Shown in pieces: positions 1 through 10,532 of a stretch of 20,812 nucleotides of DNA (position 1 is its first letter; every line of letters begins with the position of its first letter). The DNA lies in the NCBI GenBank assembly GCA_002352135.1, contig DEHW01000101.1, forward strand, positions 1-20,812, written 5' to 3'. The stretch comes from Lysobacterales bacterium UBA2790 (GTDB lineage Bacteria > Pseudomonadota > Gammaproteobacteria > Xanthomonadales > Xanthomonadaceae). The notes beneath the pieces were generated by a model, which saw only the letters and a list, made by a program, of their open reading frames with translations, was not told where the DNA came from and searched no databases. A program made the translations under genes and the position numbers.

Positions 1-53
1 ACTCAAAATCGGGGGGACGTCGGAGCATCCTCAAATCCCGGGGCGCTTCAATG

Positions 54-2516
54 CTAGAAGATGTCGAAAGTCTCTCTAAGGGATCCGTCATTTGGAACCT
101 CGCCCTCAAGTTTCTCGATTCGCGAGAGATCTTCAGACCGAAAATACTCCGGGACGCCGCTTTGGGATGCACCCCGAAGAGGCAGTCCGGTTGCGGGATC
201 AATCAGAGCGGTCGTGATCCCGTTCGGCATAGGAGCGGTGTCAATCGGTATATCGCGAAGGGCTTCATGCATGTAGCCGATCCACAATGGCAACGCAGCC
301 TTTCCACCCAATTCCCCTGTGCCCAAAGATGCAAAATCATCCATTCCAACCCAGGCGGTAACAGCAAGGTTTCCCCCGAAGCCCGAGAACCACGCATCAC
401 GGAAGTCGTTCGTACTGCCGGTTTTACCACCGACATCTTCACGCGCAAGTTCAAGCGCCCGCCTTCCAGTTCCACGTTTGACGACATCCTTCAGCACGGA
501 AGTAATCAAAAATGTTGTCCGCTCGTCCACAACGCGTGGCGCAAGTCCCAGCAATGGTGGTCCCATTCCCGATGAAACCAAGTCTTTTGACTGATCTGAA
601 CCGAGGTCAAATCCATCCTGGGCGTACGTCGTGATAGAGGAGAGCCTTTCTGGACAACTACGACACGCCAGCAAAGGGTGAGCGTGGGCGATCACGACGC
701 CTCTGCGGTCGATGACACGCTCAACGACATAGGGCTCGATCAGAAAGCCGCCGTTGACAAATGCGGCGTACCCGCGTGCCATCGCTACGGGTGGAGCCGA
801 GCTCGTTCCCAGCGCGAGGGATAGGTTCTCGGGAAGGCTTTCCGGTTGAAACCCAAAGCCTTGGATGTATCGTCTCGCATACCCGACCCCGATTGCGTCC
901 AGTACGCGAACCGAGACCAAATTTCTTGAGGTTACCATCGCTTCTCTCAGACGCATGGGTCCGGCGAAGGCTCGATTCTCATTTTGCGGACGCCAAGTCT
1001 CACCGTTTGCCTGCTGGAAAATCACCGGAGCATCGAGCACAACCGATGCTGGGGTAAATCCGCGCTCGAACGCCGCGGCGTAGACAAATGGTTTGAAGCT
1101 CGAGCCTGGTTGGCGCTGAGCTTGGGTTGCTCTGTTGAACTTGTTCAGTGCGAAGCTGAATCCACCGGTCAGTGCACGTATAGCACCGGTTTCAATGTCC
1201 AATGCGACCAGCGCGGCTTGCGCTTTGGGGATCTGACTAAGTTGCCAAGATCCGTCCTCCCCTTGGTGTACCCGAACGACATCCCCTTCGGCAAGGACGG
1301 ACTCAAGGGACTTGATGGCAGGGCCACGGGAGTTCTCGTTGATATATCGACGTGCCCACTCAGCGGCCTCCAAATCAAGCTTGATGGTGGATCCATCGCC
1401 AATGAGAAGGCTTGCCTCTTGTGCTTCGACAGAAACAACCAACGCTGGGATCAGTCCGCCAATTGCTGCCGTCTCGCGAAGTTGCGCCAGGAGGCCCGAG
1501 CTCGCATCTGCAACCCCACCGGACGGAACTTCGATCCGACGCTCTGGTCCTCGCCAACCGTGCCTGCGGTCATAGTCGAGCAGCGACATGCGGAGCGACT
1601 CGTTGGCTGCAGCCTGACCGTCAGCATGAACGGTCGCAATCACCTGCAAGCCTTCCGTAGTTGCGTCGGCGCCGTACCTTTCAACCGCATACTGCCTAAC
1701 CATCTCCGCCACATAGGGCGCTTCGAGTTCGATTGCTGGATCGTGCGGGCTCGAGTCATCGGGCGTTGCAACGGCATTTCGGTAGCTGGACTCATCGATA
1801 AAGCCAACTTCAAACATGCGCAGGAGAATGTAGTCTCGGCGGACGCGGGCGCGCTCAGGGTTGGTCAACGGGTTGCCGCTTGAAGGAAATTTTGGAATTC
1901 CAGCGAGCATTGCTGCCTGATGCAATTCAAGTTCATGCAGGGACTTCCCGTAGTAGAAATCAGCTGCCGCAGCGATCCCGTAGGCACGGTTGCCGAAGAA
2001 ACTCTTGTTGAGGTAAAGCTCAAGAATCTCGTCTTTGCTCAGTTCGCGCTCCATCTTCAACGCGAGCAGCATTTCCGTGAACTTGCGAACGTAACTGTAT
2101 TCGGAGCTCAGGAAAAACATCTTTGCTACTTGCTGGGTGATCGTGCTTCCGCCCGGGACACGCTCCCGGTCTGTCACCGCAAGCAACCAAACCGCGCGTA
2201 GAACACCGCGCCAGTCGACCCCGGGATGGTCATAGAAGCGCGCATCCTCGATTGCTATAACGGCTTGTTTAACTTGGTCGGGAATGTCCGCTACGGCTAC
2301 AGGCTTCCGGCGGGTTTCGCCAAATGTCGCTATCAGCTTGCCGTCGGCCGACAACACCGACATAGGGACCTGCAAGCGGACATCTCTCAGGCTTTGAACA
2401 TCCGGAAGCGTCGGAGCAATCAGCCAGTACAGCACGGCTACGGCAGAACCTCCGGCCACCAGGCCCAAGAAGGACAGCCAGAGCGCGATGCGGAGCAAGC
2501 GTCGGAAGAATTGCAT
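54..2516 (-). CDS. mrcA: Penicillin-binding protein 1A (class A, bifunctional peptidoglycan synthase)
   Basis: This gene encodes a bifunctional PBP1A, which polymerises lipid II into glycan strands and cross-links them in the periplasm while anchored in the inner membrane. With the chosen start it has about 820 residues, normal for the family. It has an N-terminal membrane anchor (about residues 6-32) and a GT51 glycosyltransferase domain with the catalytic Glu90 in an IEDARFYDHPG motif and the GGSTITQQ motif. A PBP1A-type DYDRRHGWRGP segment follows, then the transpeptidase with SSFK (catalytic Ser472), SRN (530-532) and KTG (698-700). The reading frame stays open upstream to 2699, but the extra 61 residues look unlike a PBP1A N-terminus and a TATACT-like -10 lies inside them, so I chose the ATG at 2516. 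That start has no clear Shine-Dalgarno sequence. The gene is divergent from pilM, an arrangement known in many gammaproteobacteria (often named ponA). Identity is very sure; the exact start is less so. Confidence 0.95.
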   Translation of the reverse strand: MQFFRRLLRIALWLSFLGLVAGGSAVAVLYWLIAPTLPDVQSLRDVRLQVPMSVLSADGKLIATFGETRRKPVAVADIPDQVKQAVIAIEDARFYDHPGVDWRGVLRAVWLLAVTDRERVPGGSTITQQVAKMFFLSSEYSYVRKFTEMLLALKMERELSKDEILELYLNKSFFGNRAYGIAAAADFYYGKSLHELELHQAAMLAGIPKFPSSGNPLTNPERARVRRDYILLRMFEVGFIDESSYRNAVATPDDSSPHDPAIELEAPYVAEMVRQYAVERYGADATTEGLQVIATVHADGQAAANESLRMSLLDYDRRHGWRGPERRIEVPSGGVADASSGLLAQLRETAAIGGLIPALVVSVEAQEASLLIGDGSTIKLDLEAAEWARRYINENSRGPAIKSLESVLAEGDVVRVHQGEDGSWQLSQIPKAQAALVALDIETGAIRALTGGFSFALNKFNRATQAQRQPGSSFKPFVYAAAFERGFTPASVVLDAPVIFQQANGETWRPQNENRAFAGPMRLREAMVTSRNLVSVRVLDAIGVGYARRYIQGFGFQPESLPENLSLALGTSSAPPVAMARGYAAFVNGGFLIEPYVVERVIDRRGVVIAHAHPLLACRSCPERLSSITTYAQDGFDLGSDQSKDLVSSGMGPPLLGLAPRVVDERTTFLITSVLKDVVKRGTGRRALELAREDVGGKTGSTNDFRDAWFSGFGGNLAVTAWVGMDDFASLGTGELGGKAALPLWIGYMHEALRDIPIDTAPMPNGITTALIDPATGLPLRGASQSGVPEYFRSEDLSRIEKLEGEVPNDGSLRETFDIF

Positions 2517-2547
2517 TGGGTCGTCGGATGCGGCGGGAGGGGAAGCG

Positions 2548-2553
2548 AGTATA
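2548..2553 (-). promoter_or_regulatory. Candidate -10 element for mrcA
   Basis: Read on the minus strand this is TATACT, a 5/6 match to the sigma-70 -10 consensus, about 32 bases upstream of the chosen mrcA ATG. No good -35 hexamer is present at 16-18 bases. The call is tentative, but it would make the longer in-frame start codons (for example 2678 and 2621) untranscribed from this promoter. Confidence 0.3.
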
Positions 2554-2681
2554 GAACCTGCCGATGAACCTGCACCCTGTTGAACGTTGCTTAGTGGTTT
2601 CGCAAGGGTCTGGACGTGCATCCAACGGGTGGCCGAAGGCTGACTTGTGAGGGGATTCACACCCCGCTCGCAACACATCAG

Positions 2682-3816
<1,135 letters not shown>

Positions 3817-3817
<1 letters not shown>

Positions 3818-4404
3818 TGGCCAAGATCAATCTATTGCCATGGCGCGCTGAGCGCCGGAAGCAGCGACAGACAGAGTTTGTTGCTCTGCTTGGAATTTGC
3901 GCTCTTGCCGCGGTCCTGATGGTCTTCGGTGTGATGAAGTACTTCGATAGCGTTATCGCCAACCAGCAGCAACGCAACGCACTATTGCAGCGTGAGATCA
4001 AGTCGCTTGAGGCAAAAATCACGGAAATCGAGGACCTCGAAAAGACTAAGTCCCGTTTGGTCTCCCGTAAGGAGGTGATCGAACAGTTGCAGGCAAGCCG
4101 ATCCCAGATGGTTCATCTTTTCGATGATCTGGTCAGAACCATTCCCGAGGGTGTCCGGCTGGGTTCGATAAAGCAGGCTGGCGACAAGCTGACCTTGGAA
4201 GGTGTCACCCAATCCAGCGCGCGGGTGTCGGCTTACATGCGGAACATCGAAGCATCCGGCTGGATGACCAAGCCTGATCTGAGCCTGATTGAAGCAAAAG
4301 GTCCTGACAAAATCATGCCCTACATCTTCAAGCTTGAAGTGACAGTTGCCTCACCTGCCAGTGATGAAAATGCGGGCATCGAGGCTTCGGGAGCGACGCC
4401 ATGA
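3817..4404 (+). CDS. pilN: Type IV pilus inner-membrane protein PilN
   Basis: PilN is a bitopic inner-membrane protein that pairs with PilO in the periplasm and with PilM in the cytoplasm. The 195-residue product starts with the conserved INLLPWR motif (residues 4-10), the known PilM-binding segment. It then has one membrane helix (about 22-42), a coiled coil (about 45-90) and a small ferredoxin-like periplasmic domain. The C-terminal 20 residues or so are Ala/Ser/Glu-rich and probably flexible. The start codon overlaps the pilM stop (TGATG), and the stop overlaps pilO by four bases, so translation is probably coupled. All features fit an intact PilN. Confidence 0.96.
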
Positions 4405-5051
4405 AGAACTTCGATCTCAATAACCTTGATTTCAACAACGCGGGTGCTTGGCCCGTACCCGTCAAGGCGTTTTTCGCCACGCTGATCGTCATCATCATTC
4501 TGTTTCTCGGCTGGTATTCCTTCGTCAGCAATCAACAGAATCAGTTGGAACAACTGCAAAGGACAGAGCAGGATCTTCGCCGGGACTTCGAAGCGAAGCA
4601 GGCCAAGGCGGTCAATCTGGAACCGCTGACGGCACAGTTGAAAGAAATGGAGGCGATGTTGCAGCAAATGTTGCGGCAGTTGCCCAGCAGGACCGAGATG
4701 CCGGACTTGATCGTCGACATCTCCCAAACTGCTTTGGCATCAGGTATCCAGAATGAGTTGTTTCAACCTCAGCCCGAGAACCGGAAAGCGTTCTATGCGG
4801 AGAAGCCCATCAGCCTAAGAATGGTCGGTTCCTATCATCAGTTCGGCGATTTCGTCAGTGGAGTGGCCTCACTTCCACGAGTCGTGATCATGACGATGCA
4901 CGATATCTCCCTTGTGCCCAGGGATGCGAAGGAAGGCGTGCCAAGCGGTCAATTGGTCTTGGAAGGCACCGTGAAAACTTACCGCTATCTGGACGATGAG
5001 GAAGCCGCTGAAGTCGCCGCTGCGGCAGCTACAGTGCAGGGGGCCAAGTGA
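4401..5051 (+). CDS. pilO: Type IV pilus inner-membrane protein PilO
   Basis: PilO forms a heterodimer with PilN and carries the alignment complex across the periplasm to PilP. The 216-residue product has a short cytoplasmic tail, one membrane helix (about residues 22-41), a long coiled coil rich in Gln and Glu (about 43-95) and a periplasmic ferredoxin-like core with the family segments LPSRTEMPDLI (near 94-104) and MVGSYHQFGDFV (141-152). The C-terminal tail is Ala/Glu-rich. It overlaps pilN by four bases (ATGA) and touches pilP at its stop. Length and domain order are normal. Confidence 0.96.
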   Translation: MKNFDLNNLDFNNAGAWPVPVKAFFATLIVIIILFLGWYSFVSNQQNQLEQLQRTEQDLRRDFEAKQAKAVNLEPLTAQLKEMEAMLQQMLRQLPSRTEMPDLIVDISQTALASGIQNELFQPQPENRKAFYAEKPISLRMVGSYHQFGDFVSGVASLPRVVIMTMHDISLVPRDAKEGVPSGQLVLEGTVKTYRYLDDEEAAEVAAAAATVQGAK

Positions 5052-5584
5052 TGACCAGTTCGCTCATTCAACCTAGGCTATTTCTCGCTTGGCCTTTAGT
5101 CGCTGTGCTCGCTTTGACGGCATGTCAGAGCGACATGCGTGATCTCGAAAACTACATCGCGGAAGTCAAGAACCGCCCGGCGCCGCCACTCGACCCTCTT
5201 CCTGTCATGAAACAGTTCGAGTCCTTCGTGTACGACGCGCGGGACCTGAGAGATCCATTTTCATTGCCTGAGGAAAAAGACGCCGAGCTCGCGCGCGTCG
5301 ATGGCCCCCGGCCTGATCCTGAGCGTCGGAAGGAGTTGTTGGAGGCCTTCCCGTTGGATGGACTGGACATGGTCGGGACCTTGGGTGCACAGGAAAGCCT
5401 GATCGCACTGGTAATGGATCCCTCAAAGGTTATCCATCGTGTTCAAGCGGGTAACTATCTCGGACAGAGCGATGGTCGCATTGTTGAGGTCCGTGAAGAC
5501 GGATTGGAAATCGTGGAGCTGGTGCCCGACGGCAACGGCAACTGGATGGAACGCCCGGCGCGCCTCGCGTTGGAAAACGAATAA
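5051..5584 (+). CDS. pilP: Type IV pilus lipoprotein PilP
   Basis: PilP is an inner-membrane lipoprotein that joins the PilN/PilO dimer to the N-domains of the secretin PilQ. The 177-residue product has a signal peptide ending in a lipobox (LTAC, with Cys about residue 25), followed by Gln-Ser. An unstructured proline-rich stretch follows (RPAPPLDPLPVMKQFESFVYD), then the conserved DPFSLP segment, and then the compact beta-sandwich that starts near LDMVGTLG. I chose the ATG at 5051, which overlaps the pilO TGA by one base; a GTG directly before it (5048) is equally in frame. A G-rich stretch at 5039-5044 could serve as ribosome binding site for either. Confidence 0.95.
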   Translation: MTSSLIQPRLFLAWPLVAVLALTACQSDMRDLENYIAEVKNRPAPPLDPLPVMKQFESFVYDARDLRDPFSLPEEKDAELARVDGPRPDPERRKELLEAFPLDGLDMVGTLGAQESLIALVMDPSKVIHRVQAGNYLGQSDGRIVEVREDGLEIVELVPDGNGNWMERPARLALENE

Positions 5585-5599
5585 GCAGTGGGGAACAGC

Positions 5600-7816
5600 A
5601 TGAAGCACATTACCAAGATGACTCCTGGGACTGGTTCCACCCTCAAGACTCCAGTGCTTGCCGTGGCGATCGCGCTTGCCTCTGGATCAGCATGGGCCTC
5701 AGGTACGCTCAAAGACTTGGCTTTCGCATCGGGACCGGGCGGCAGCGTTGACATCACGTTGACTCTGAGTGAGCCGGTGGGTGAGCCGCCCGTCTTTACA
5801 ATGGACGATCCGCCCCGAATCGTGCTGGACTTGCCGGACACAACCAATGGCCTAACTGAGCGCCGTCGTGCCATTGGCGTGGGAGCGACCAGTTCCGTGT
5901 CCACGGCCGAAGCCGCAGGCAAGACTCGGGTGTCAATTGATCTGTTTCGATCAGCGCCCTATCAGGTCCGAACTGCTGGCAATCAGCTGATTCTCAGCAT
6001 CGGGGGTGGTTCGACTGCTGCTTCGGCAGCGGTTTCCAACGATCCCGCGAAACGGTTGCCCGCCACGACAGAGGTAGTCAGCGTCGACTTCCGCAGGAGC
6101 TCCGAGGGTTCCGGGAGACTTATCCTGAAATTGACCGGAGAAGGCGCGGCGTCGGAAATGTCCGTCGACGGATCTGCGGTCCGGGTCATGCTGACGAACG
6201 TATCGCTGCCCGACTCGCTGGCCCAGAACCTGGACGTCACTGATTTCGCGACCCCTGTCGAGAGTGTGTCGATCAAGCGAGCCGGCAATGGCGCAGAGTT
6301 GGTGCTGCAGGCCTCTGGAGGCTTCCAGCCGCTTGCCTACCAAACGGGCAATGAATTTGTTGTTGAGATAGATCCGGTGCGGGATGCGGTGGTGACTGCG
6401 GAGGGTCAGGTCGTTGCCCCGGAGAAGGGCTACGTCGGCACACCTGTAACCTTCAATTTTCAGGATATCCCGGTCCGAACAGTCCTGCAGTTGATTGCAG
6501 AAGAGTCGCAGCTGAATATCGTGGCGGCAGACAGCGTGCAGGGCAACGTGACCTTGCGGTTGATCAACGTACCTTGGGATCAGGCGCTCGATTTGGTGCT
6601 GCGTGCGAAGTCTCTGGACAAGCGACGCGCAGACAACGTCATCTGGGTCGCGCCACAGGCCGAAATTACCGAGTACGAAAAAGCCCAGGCGGATGCCCGA
6701 ATTGCACTGGAGAAGCGTGCCGAATTGGTCACCGAGTACATCGCCATCAACTATGGCAGTGCCGAAGAGATTGCCAAGCTACTGACCGACGAGAGCAAGG
6801 GTAACCAGCAAGGTGGCTCTGGCGGTGGGCAGGACACAGAGGATCGTGGTGGCTTCTTGTCCGAGCGGGGAACTGTCAGTTTTGATCAGCGTACCAACAC
6901 GTTGCTGCTGAGTGACGTGCCAGCAAAGGTTGAGGAAATCAAGCGCCTCGTTGCCCTGTTGGATCGGCCAGTCGATCAGGTGCTGATCGAAGCGCGCATC
7001 GTGATCGCATCGGAGAGCTTCGCACGTGAACTCGGAGCGAAGTTTGGTGTGAGTGGCGCCGGAGATGATAGTGACGGGAACATCTACACGGTGTCGGGGA
7101 GCCAAGCTGCGAACAACGCGATGATTGGTCGCGCCATTGACAATCGCCTGAACAACCGTCCGGGCCTGTCCGGCATCGGCCAAGACCTGGACTCGCTGTC
7201 ATCGAGTCGACTCGGCGTCAATCTGCCGGTCGTCAATCCTGCTGGTTCAATCGGATTTGCCATTCTGGGTGCCGATTACCTGCTGGATCTCGAATTGTCA
7301 GCACTGGAGGAGGAAGGACGCGGTGAAGTGGTCTCCAGCCCACGCGTCATTACCGCCAACCAACGCGAAGCGAGCATCAAGCAAGGCGATGAGATTGGCT
7401 ACACCACATTGCAGCAATCGCAGGGTGGCGCCGCGCAGTACACGGTGGCGTTCAAGGAAATTGTTCTTGAACTGCTGGTGACGCCGACGATCACGCAGGA
7501 TGGTCGCGTCTACCTCGTTCTCAAGGTCAAGAAGGATCAGCTTGCTGGCTTCGTCGAATCGCCCCAAGGCGCAGTGCCGCAAATCAGCAAGCGCGAAATC
7601 AGCACGGCGGTCCTGGTGGATGACGGTCAAACCGTCGTCATCGGCGGCGTGTATGAGTTCAGCAGCCGGGAGGACTTGACCAAAGTACCGTTCCTTGGTG
7701 ATTTGCCCTTGCTCGGCAACCTGTTCAAGACCACCAACAAGCAGTCTGCCAAGGCAGAACTGTTGATCTTCGTTAGCCCGAAGGTGCTTGCAGTCACCGG
7801 AAAAACTGCGCGCTGA
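5600..7816 (+). CDS. pilQ: Type IV pilus secretin PilQ
   Basis: PilQ is the outer-membrane secretin channel through which the pilus fibre passes. The 738-residue product has a signal peptide (cleavage probably after AWA, residue 33), two AMIN domains for peptidoglycan binding (about 36-135 and 157-258), a secretin/TonB short N-terminal domain (about 284-350), an N1 domain (about 375-455) with a Gly/Gln-rich loop at 401-418, and the secretin core up to the C-terminus with VVSSPRVIT and VPFLGDLPLLGNLF motifs. I chose the ATG at 5600 because GGGGA at 5590-5594 lies five bases upstream; a GTG at 5588 would add four residues. It is the last pil gene. In several other gammaproteobacteria aroK-aroB follows pilQ; here it does not. 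Confidence 0.97.
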   Translation: MKHITKMTPGTGSTLKTPVLAVAIALASGSAWASGTLKDLAFASGPGGSVDITLTLSEPVGEPPVFTMDDPPRIVLDLPDTTNGLTERRRAIGVGATSSVSTAEAAGKTRVSIDLFRSAPYQVRTAGNQLILSIGGGSTAASAAVSNDPAKRLPATTEVVSVDFRRSSEGSGRLILKLTGEGAASEMSVDGSAVRVMLTNVSLPDSLAQNLDVTDFATPVESVSIKRAGNGAELVLQASGGFQPLAYQTGNEFVVEIDPVRDAVVTAEGQVVAPEKGYVGTPVTFNFQDIPVRTVLQLIAEESQLNIVAADSVQGNVTLRLINVPWDQALDLVLRAKSLDKRRADNVIWVAPQAEITEYEKAQADARIALEKRAELVTEYIAINYGSAEEIAKLLTDESKGNQQGGSGGGQDTEDRGGFLSERGTVSFDQRTNTLLLSDVPAKVEEIKRLVALLDRPVDQVLIEARIVIASESFARELGAKFGVSGAGDDSDGNIYTVSGSQAANNAMIGRAIDNRLNNRPGLSGIGQDLDSLSSSRLGVNLPVVNPAGSIGFAILGADYLLDLELSALEEEGRGEVVSSPRVITANQREASIKQGDEIGYTTLQQSQGGAAQYTVAFKEIVLELLVTPTITQDGRVYLVLKVKKDQLAGFVESPQGAVPQISKREISTAVLVDDGQTVVIGGVYEFSSREDLTKVPFLGDLPLLGNLFKTTNKQSAKAELLIFVSPKVLAVTGKTAR

Positions 7817-7880
7817 CCGCTAGGAATCTGGAACCGACACGAAAAGCGGCTTCACCCCCGCCGTGTCTTTGGAGAAAAGT

Positions 7881-10472
7881 ATGAACTTCACAGCTGTATG
7901 GAAATTAGCGTCGGCCGTTTCGCTTGCGTCGTTGTTGACCGCCTGTGGCGGTGGTGGCGGCGGCGAGGATTCCACCCCGTTCCAACCGGGCCAAGGATCG
8001 ATCACCATCCAGGCTACGCGTACGACGTTGCCTAACAACGTCTATAACGTGAGTCCGTTCCTCGGTTCGCCCTACATGTCCGAACTGACGGTGACCGTCA
8101 AGACCGCCAGTGGACAGTTGGTCAACGCCGCGGATGGATTAGCTGTTTCGGTAAATCCCGTAGGAAATACCGGAGGGTTCTCTACCCTCGATGACGGAAC
8201 CACTGCCGACGTCAACGAATTTCTGGTTCGATTGGGGCAAGGTCCGGTAGACATTACCGCCGGAAAATCGACCCTGTTCCTTCATTCTTTCGAATTTACC
8301 GGAACCACCACGCTGACAGTGACTGCGACGGATCCTGAAACACGGCGCACGATGACTGCCTCTCAGGTGTTCACTATTGTCTCCAACGTCAGCAATGCGC
8401 CTGCGACAGTCCTGTTGTCGCCAACCACTGCACCGGTCTACATCCAAGGCTCGGGTGGCAATACCACCGGGCAGATGGAAATCCGTGTCAATGACGGCAT
8501 TGGTCAACCGGTGCCTAATCCGACGGCGGGCAATAACGCCTGGAACAACGTCAAGATCGATCTCGTCGGTGATGGCTCGGCCGCCGCTGGTGAGCGTGTC
8601 ACTGCCATTAATGCAGCCGGTCAGTCGGTCAGCGGCCAGAGCATTGCCGTCAACACGACGGCAGGCATTTCTGCTCTGTCGTTCATTTCCGGCAACCGCA
8701 CTGGCAGCACGATCGTGCGCGTTACTGCTGATCGGGCTGACAACAACGTCGATAACGGTATTCAGGATGCGGTGACTGCCGAACGCGCAGTGATTGTCTC
8801 CGACGGCCGCTTGTTTAGTTTGAAACTGACCAGCCCGTTCCTGCGCGCCATCACCGCCAATCCGATTGATCCCACGGTTGTAGTGGAAGAGGGTGAGTTG
8901 CTACCGCTTGACGGGACCTACAGTCTGACCGTGAGCGCGATCGCGACAGACCGCCAAGGCAATCCTGTGCTGGTGGGTACGCCAATCGAATTTGGTCTGA
9001 TTGATGAGCCCGCCTTCGGATTCCCGGAAGACGGTCCTGGCTTCTTCTCCATCAGTGGTGTTGATGGCAATCCGCAAGAGGACGGATTCCTTTTCACCGC
9101 GCCGACCGGTGCTTTCCGTACCGCGGGTGGTGGGGCTGGTCCTGGCGATACCGTGGTGGTGTTCGGTGAAGATGTGGCTGGGAATCGTGATCTAGAAAGC
9201 GCACGAACAGTTTCCAGTGTAACCAGTCAGACCTCGTTGAGCGTTGTGCAGCGCTTCAATCGCAATGATGACACCGGAGCAATTGTTGACTACGGCAATG
9301 TGCTTCCTTATGTCGTCGGTCGGGCAACAGACGGAAATATTGGCGGAACCGCAGTCACCGATGAGAACGGTGTCGCGACGACACAGATGAACTATCCCGT
9401 CTCCATGATTGGCAAGGCCATTACGATGTGGGCCCGTGGGACCGCTTCAACGGGAGTGGGACAGGAACTGATCACTGACGCAGAGATCGCATCGTTCCCG
9501 GCCATTTCGCCACTGACTTTGACAGCAAGCCCCTCAACGATTCCCGGCAACAATAGTGCCTTGGTCACGGTTTGTCTGGTTGACGCGACCGGTGCGCCAG
9601 TTCAGGGCGTTTTCGTTGATTTCGGATTTTCACTGGCCAGCGGGACGGGGCGCGTTGATGGCGTGGCTGCGGCGGGCAGTCTTGCAACCGCGACCGGCTC
9701 GGGTGGATGCGCGGTGGCCGATGTCGAAACATCGGGGATGACACAAACGGGAGACAATCAGCTGATCTTCTCTGCGGGCAGTGCGGAACCCGCGGTGGTT
9801 GAGGTTGTGTTGGCAGAGGGACTGATCCTGCAAGCAACGCCGTCAACATTTGTTGGCGACGGCACTCACACGGTGACGCTGCGCTTGATCGACGGATCCG
9901 GTAATCCGGTTGTCGGGGCACCGTTGACGGGAACCTGTACGGCTGGCTCGGCATCTGGCAACTCAAACGTCTCGCTGTTGGATCAGATTCCGCTGACCAA
10001 TTCTTCGGGCACTTCGACAGTCCGTGTGCGTGCATCCGAGATGGATGGTCCCAATGAGCGCGCTGAGTGGACGTGTACCTTCTCGGCTGCTGGTGGCGAA
10101 CCCACTGCAGATGTGCTCTTCATCGGCCGAGACGTCTGCCTGTTTGGAACGAGTCCGCCGCCTACCGGTTGTGATAACGATGCGGCACGATTCACGGTGA
10201 CCCTCAACCTGACCGGCGGCGCACCGGGTGGCAACGTCACCAGTACACCGGAAGGCTTGAGTTGCACGGTTGCCAGCGGCGGGTCAATTCCCTGCACCGC
10301 GCAGTTCGATGAAGGGGCGACTATTACCGTCGTCGCGACTCAAGGTGCAGGTGGAGACGGTACTGTTACGAGCGTGACGGGTGAATGCACGACGAGTAGC
10401 CTCACATCGCCAGTATTCGTCATCATCCCGTCAATCAGTGCAGCAAGAACATGCAACATCAACTTCCAGTAA
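7881..10472 (+). CDS. Large Ig-like-domain outer-membrane lipoprotein, function unknown
   Basis: This is an 863-residue secreted lipoprotein that I cannot assign to a named family. A short signal peptide ends in the lipobox LLTAC (Cys22), followed by a glycine run; Gly at +2 favours the outer membrane. The rest is Thr/Ser/Val/Gly-rich beta-sandwich sequence resembling bacterial Ig-like (Big/invasin-type) repeats. Two clear successive units begin near LTLTASPSTIPGNNSALVTV (about 545) and LILQATPSTFVGDGTHTVTL (about 648), each with a D-x-x-G-x-P-V strand. There is no cysteine from 23 to 564, then ten between 565 and 858. The start is the ATG preceded by GGAG (7871-7874); a GTG at 7863 would add six residues. 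It begins 64 bases after pilQ with no clear terminator between, so it may be co-transcribed with the pilus operon. A surface adhesin or pilus-associated role is only a guess. Confidence 0.85.
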   Translation: MNFTAVWKLASAVSLASLLTACGGGGGGEDSTPFQPGQGSITIQATRTTLPNNVYNVSPFLGSPYMSELTVTVKTASGQLVNAADGLAVSVNPVGNTGGFSTLDDGTTADVNEFLVRLGQGPVDITAGKSTLFLHSFEFTGTTTLTVTATDPETRRTMTASQVFTIVSNVSNAPATVLLSPTTAPVYIQGSGGNTTGQMEIRVNDGIGQPVPNPTAGNNAWNNVKIDLVGDGSAAAGERVTAINAAGQSVSGQSIAVNTTAGISALSFISGNRTGSTIVRVTADRADNNVDNGIQDAVTAERAVIVSDGRLFSLKLTSPFLRAITANPIDPTVVVEEGELLPLDGTYSLTVSAIATDRQGNPVLVGTPIEFGLIDEPAFGFPEDGPGFFSISGVDGNPQEDGFLFTAPTGAFRTAGGGAGPGDTVVVFGEDVAGNRDLESARTVSSVTSQTSLSVVQRFNRNDDTGAIVDYGNVLPYVVGRATDGNIGGTAVTDENGVATTQMNYPVSMIGKAITMWARGTASTGVGQELITDAEIASFPAISPLTLTASPSTIPGNNSALVTVCLVDATGAPVQGVFVDFGFSLASGTGRVDGVAAAGSLATATGSGGCAVADVETSGMTQTGDNQLIFSAGSAEPAVVEVVLAEGLILQATPSTFVGDGTHTVTLRLIDGSGNPVVGAPLTGTCTAGSASGNSNVSLLDQIPLTNSSGTSTVRVRASEMDGPNERAEWTCTFSAAGGEPTADVLFIGRDVCLFGTSPPPTGCDNDAARFTVTLNLTGGAPGGNVTSTPEGLSCTVASGGSIPCTAQFDEGATITVVATQGAGGDGTVTSVTGECTTSSLTSPVFVIIPSISAARTCNINFQ

Positions 10473-10485
10473 GTTCATGCTGACA

Positions 10486-10513
10486 ACAAAGGGCCGCGAA
10501 AGCGGCCCTTTGT
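10486..10513 (+). terminator. Intrinsic terminator after the Ig-like lipoprotein gene
   Basis: A perfect 12-base-pair stem (10486-10497 with 10502-10513), GC-rich at its core, closes a GAAA tetraloop and is followed by a T-rich stretch (CTTTCCT). It begins 14 bases after the lipoprotein stop codon. It lies only 19 bases before the next start codon, so it may also sit in the leader of that gene. Confidence 0.85.
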
Positions 10514-10532
10514 CTTTCCTGTAGGGGGGGAA

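Noticed and set aside
654-665. A CxxC pair inside PBP1A (about residues 618-621)
   Set aside because: Some enterobacterial PBP1A proteins also have a cysteine pair in the equivalent region, so it does not stand out.
6788-6853. Gly/Gln-rich loop in the PilQ N1 domain, considered as an unusual insertion
   Set aside because: PilQ proteins of other gammaproteobacteria also carry a variable loop at this place, so it is not clearly novel.
7817-7849. CCGCT...AGCGG pairing after pilQ considered as a terminator
   Set aside because: The arms are only five bases with a 23-base loop and there is no T-run, so it is too weak to support.
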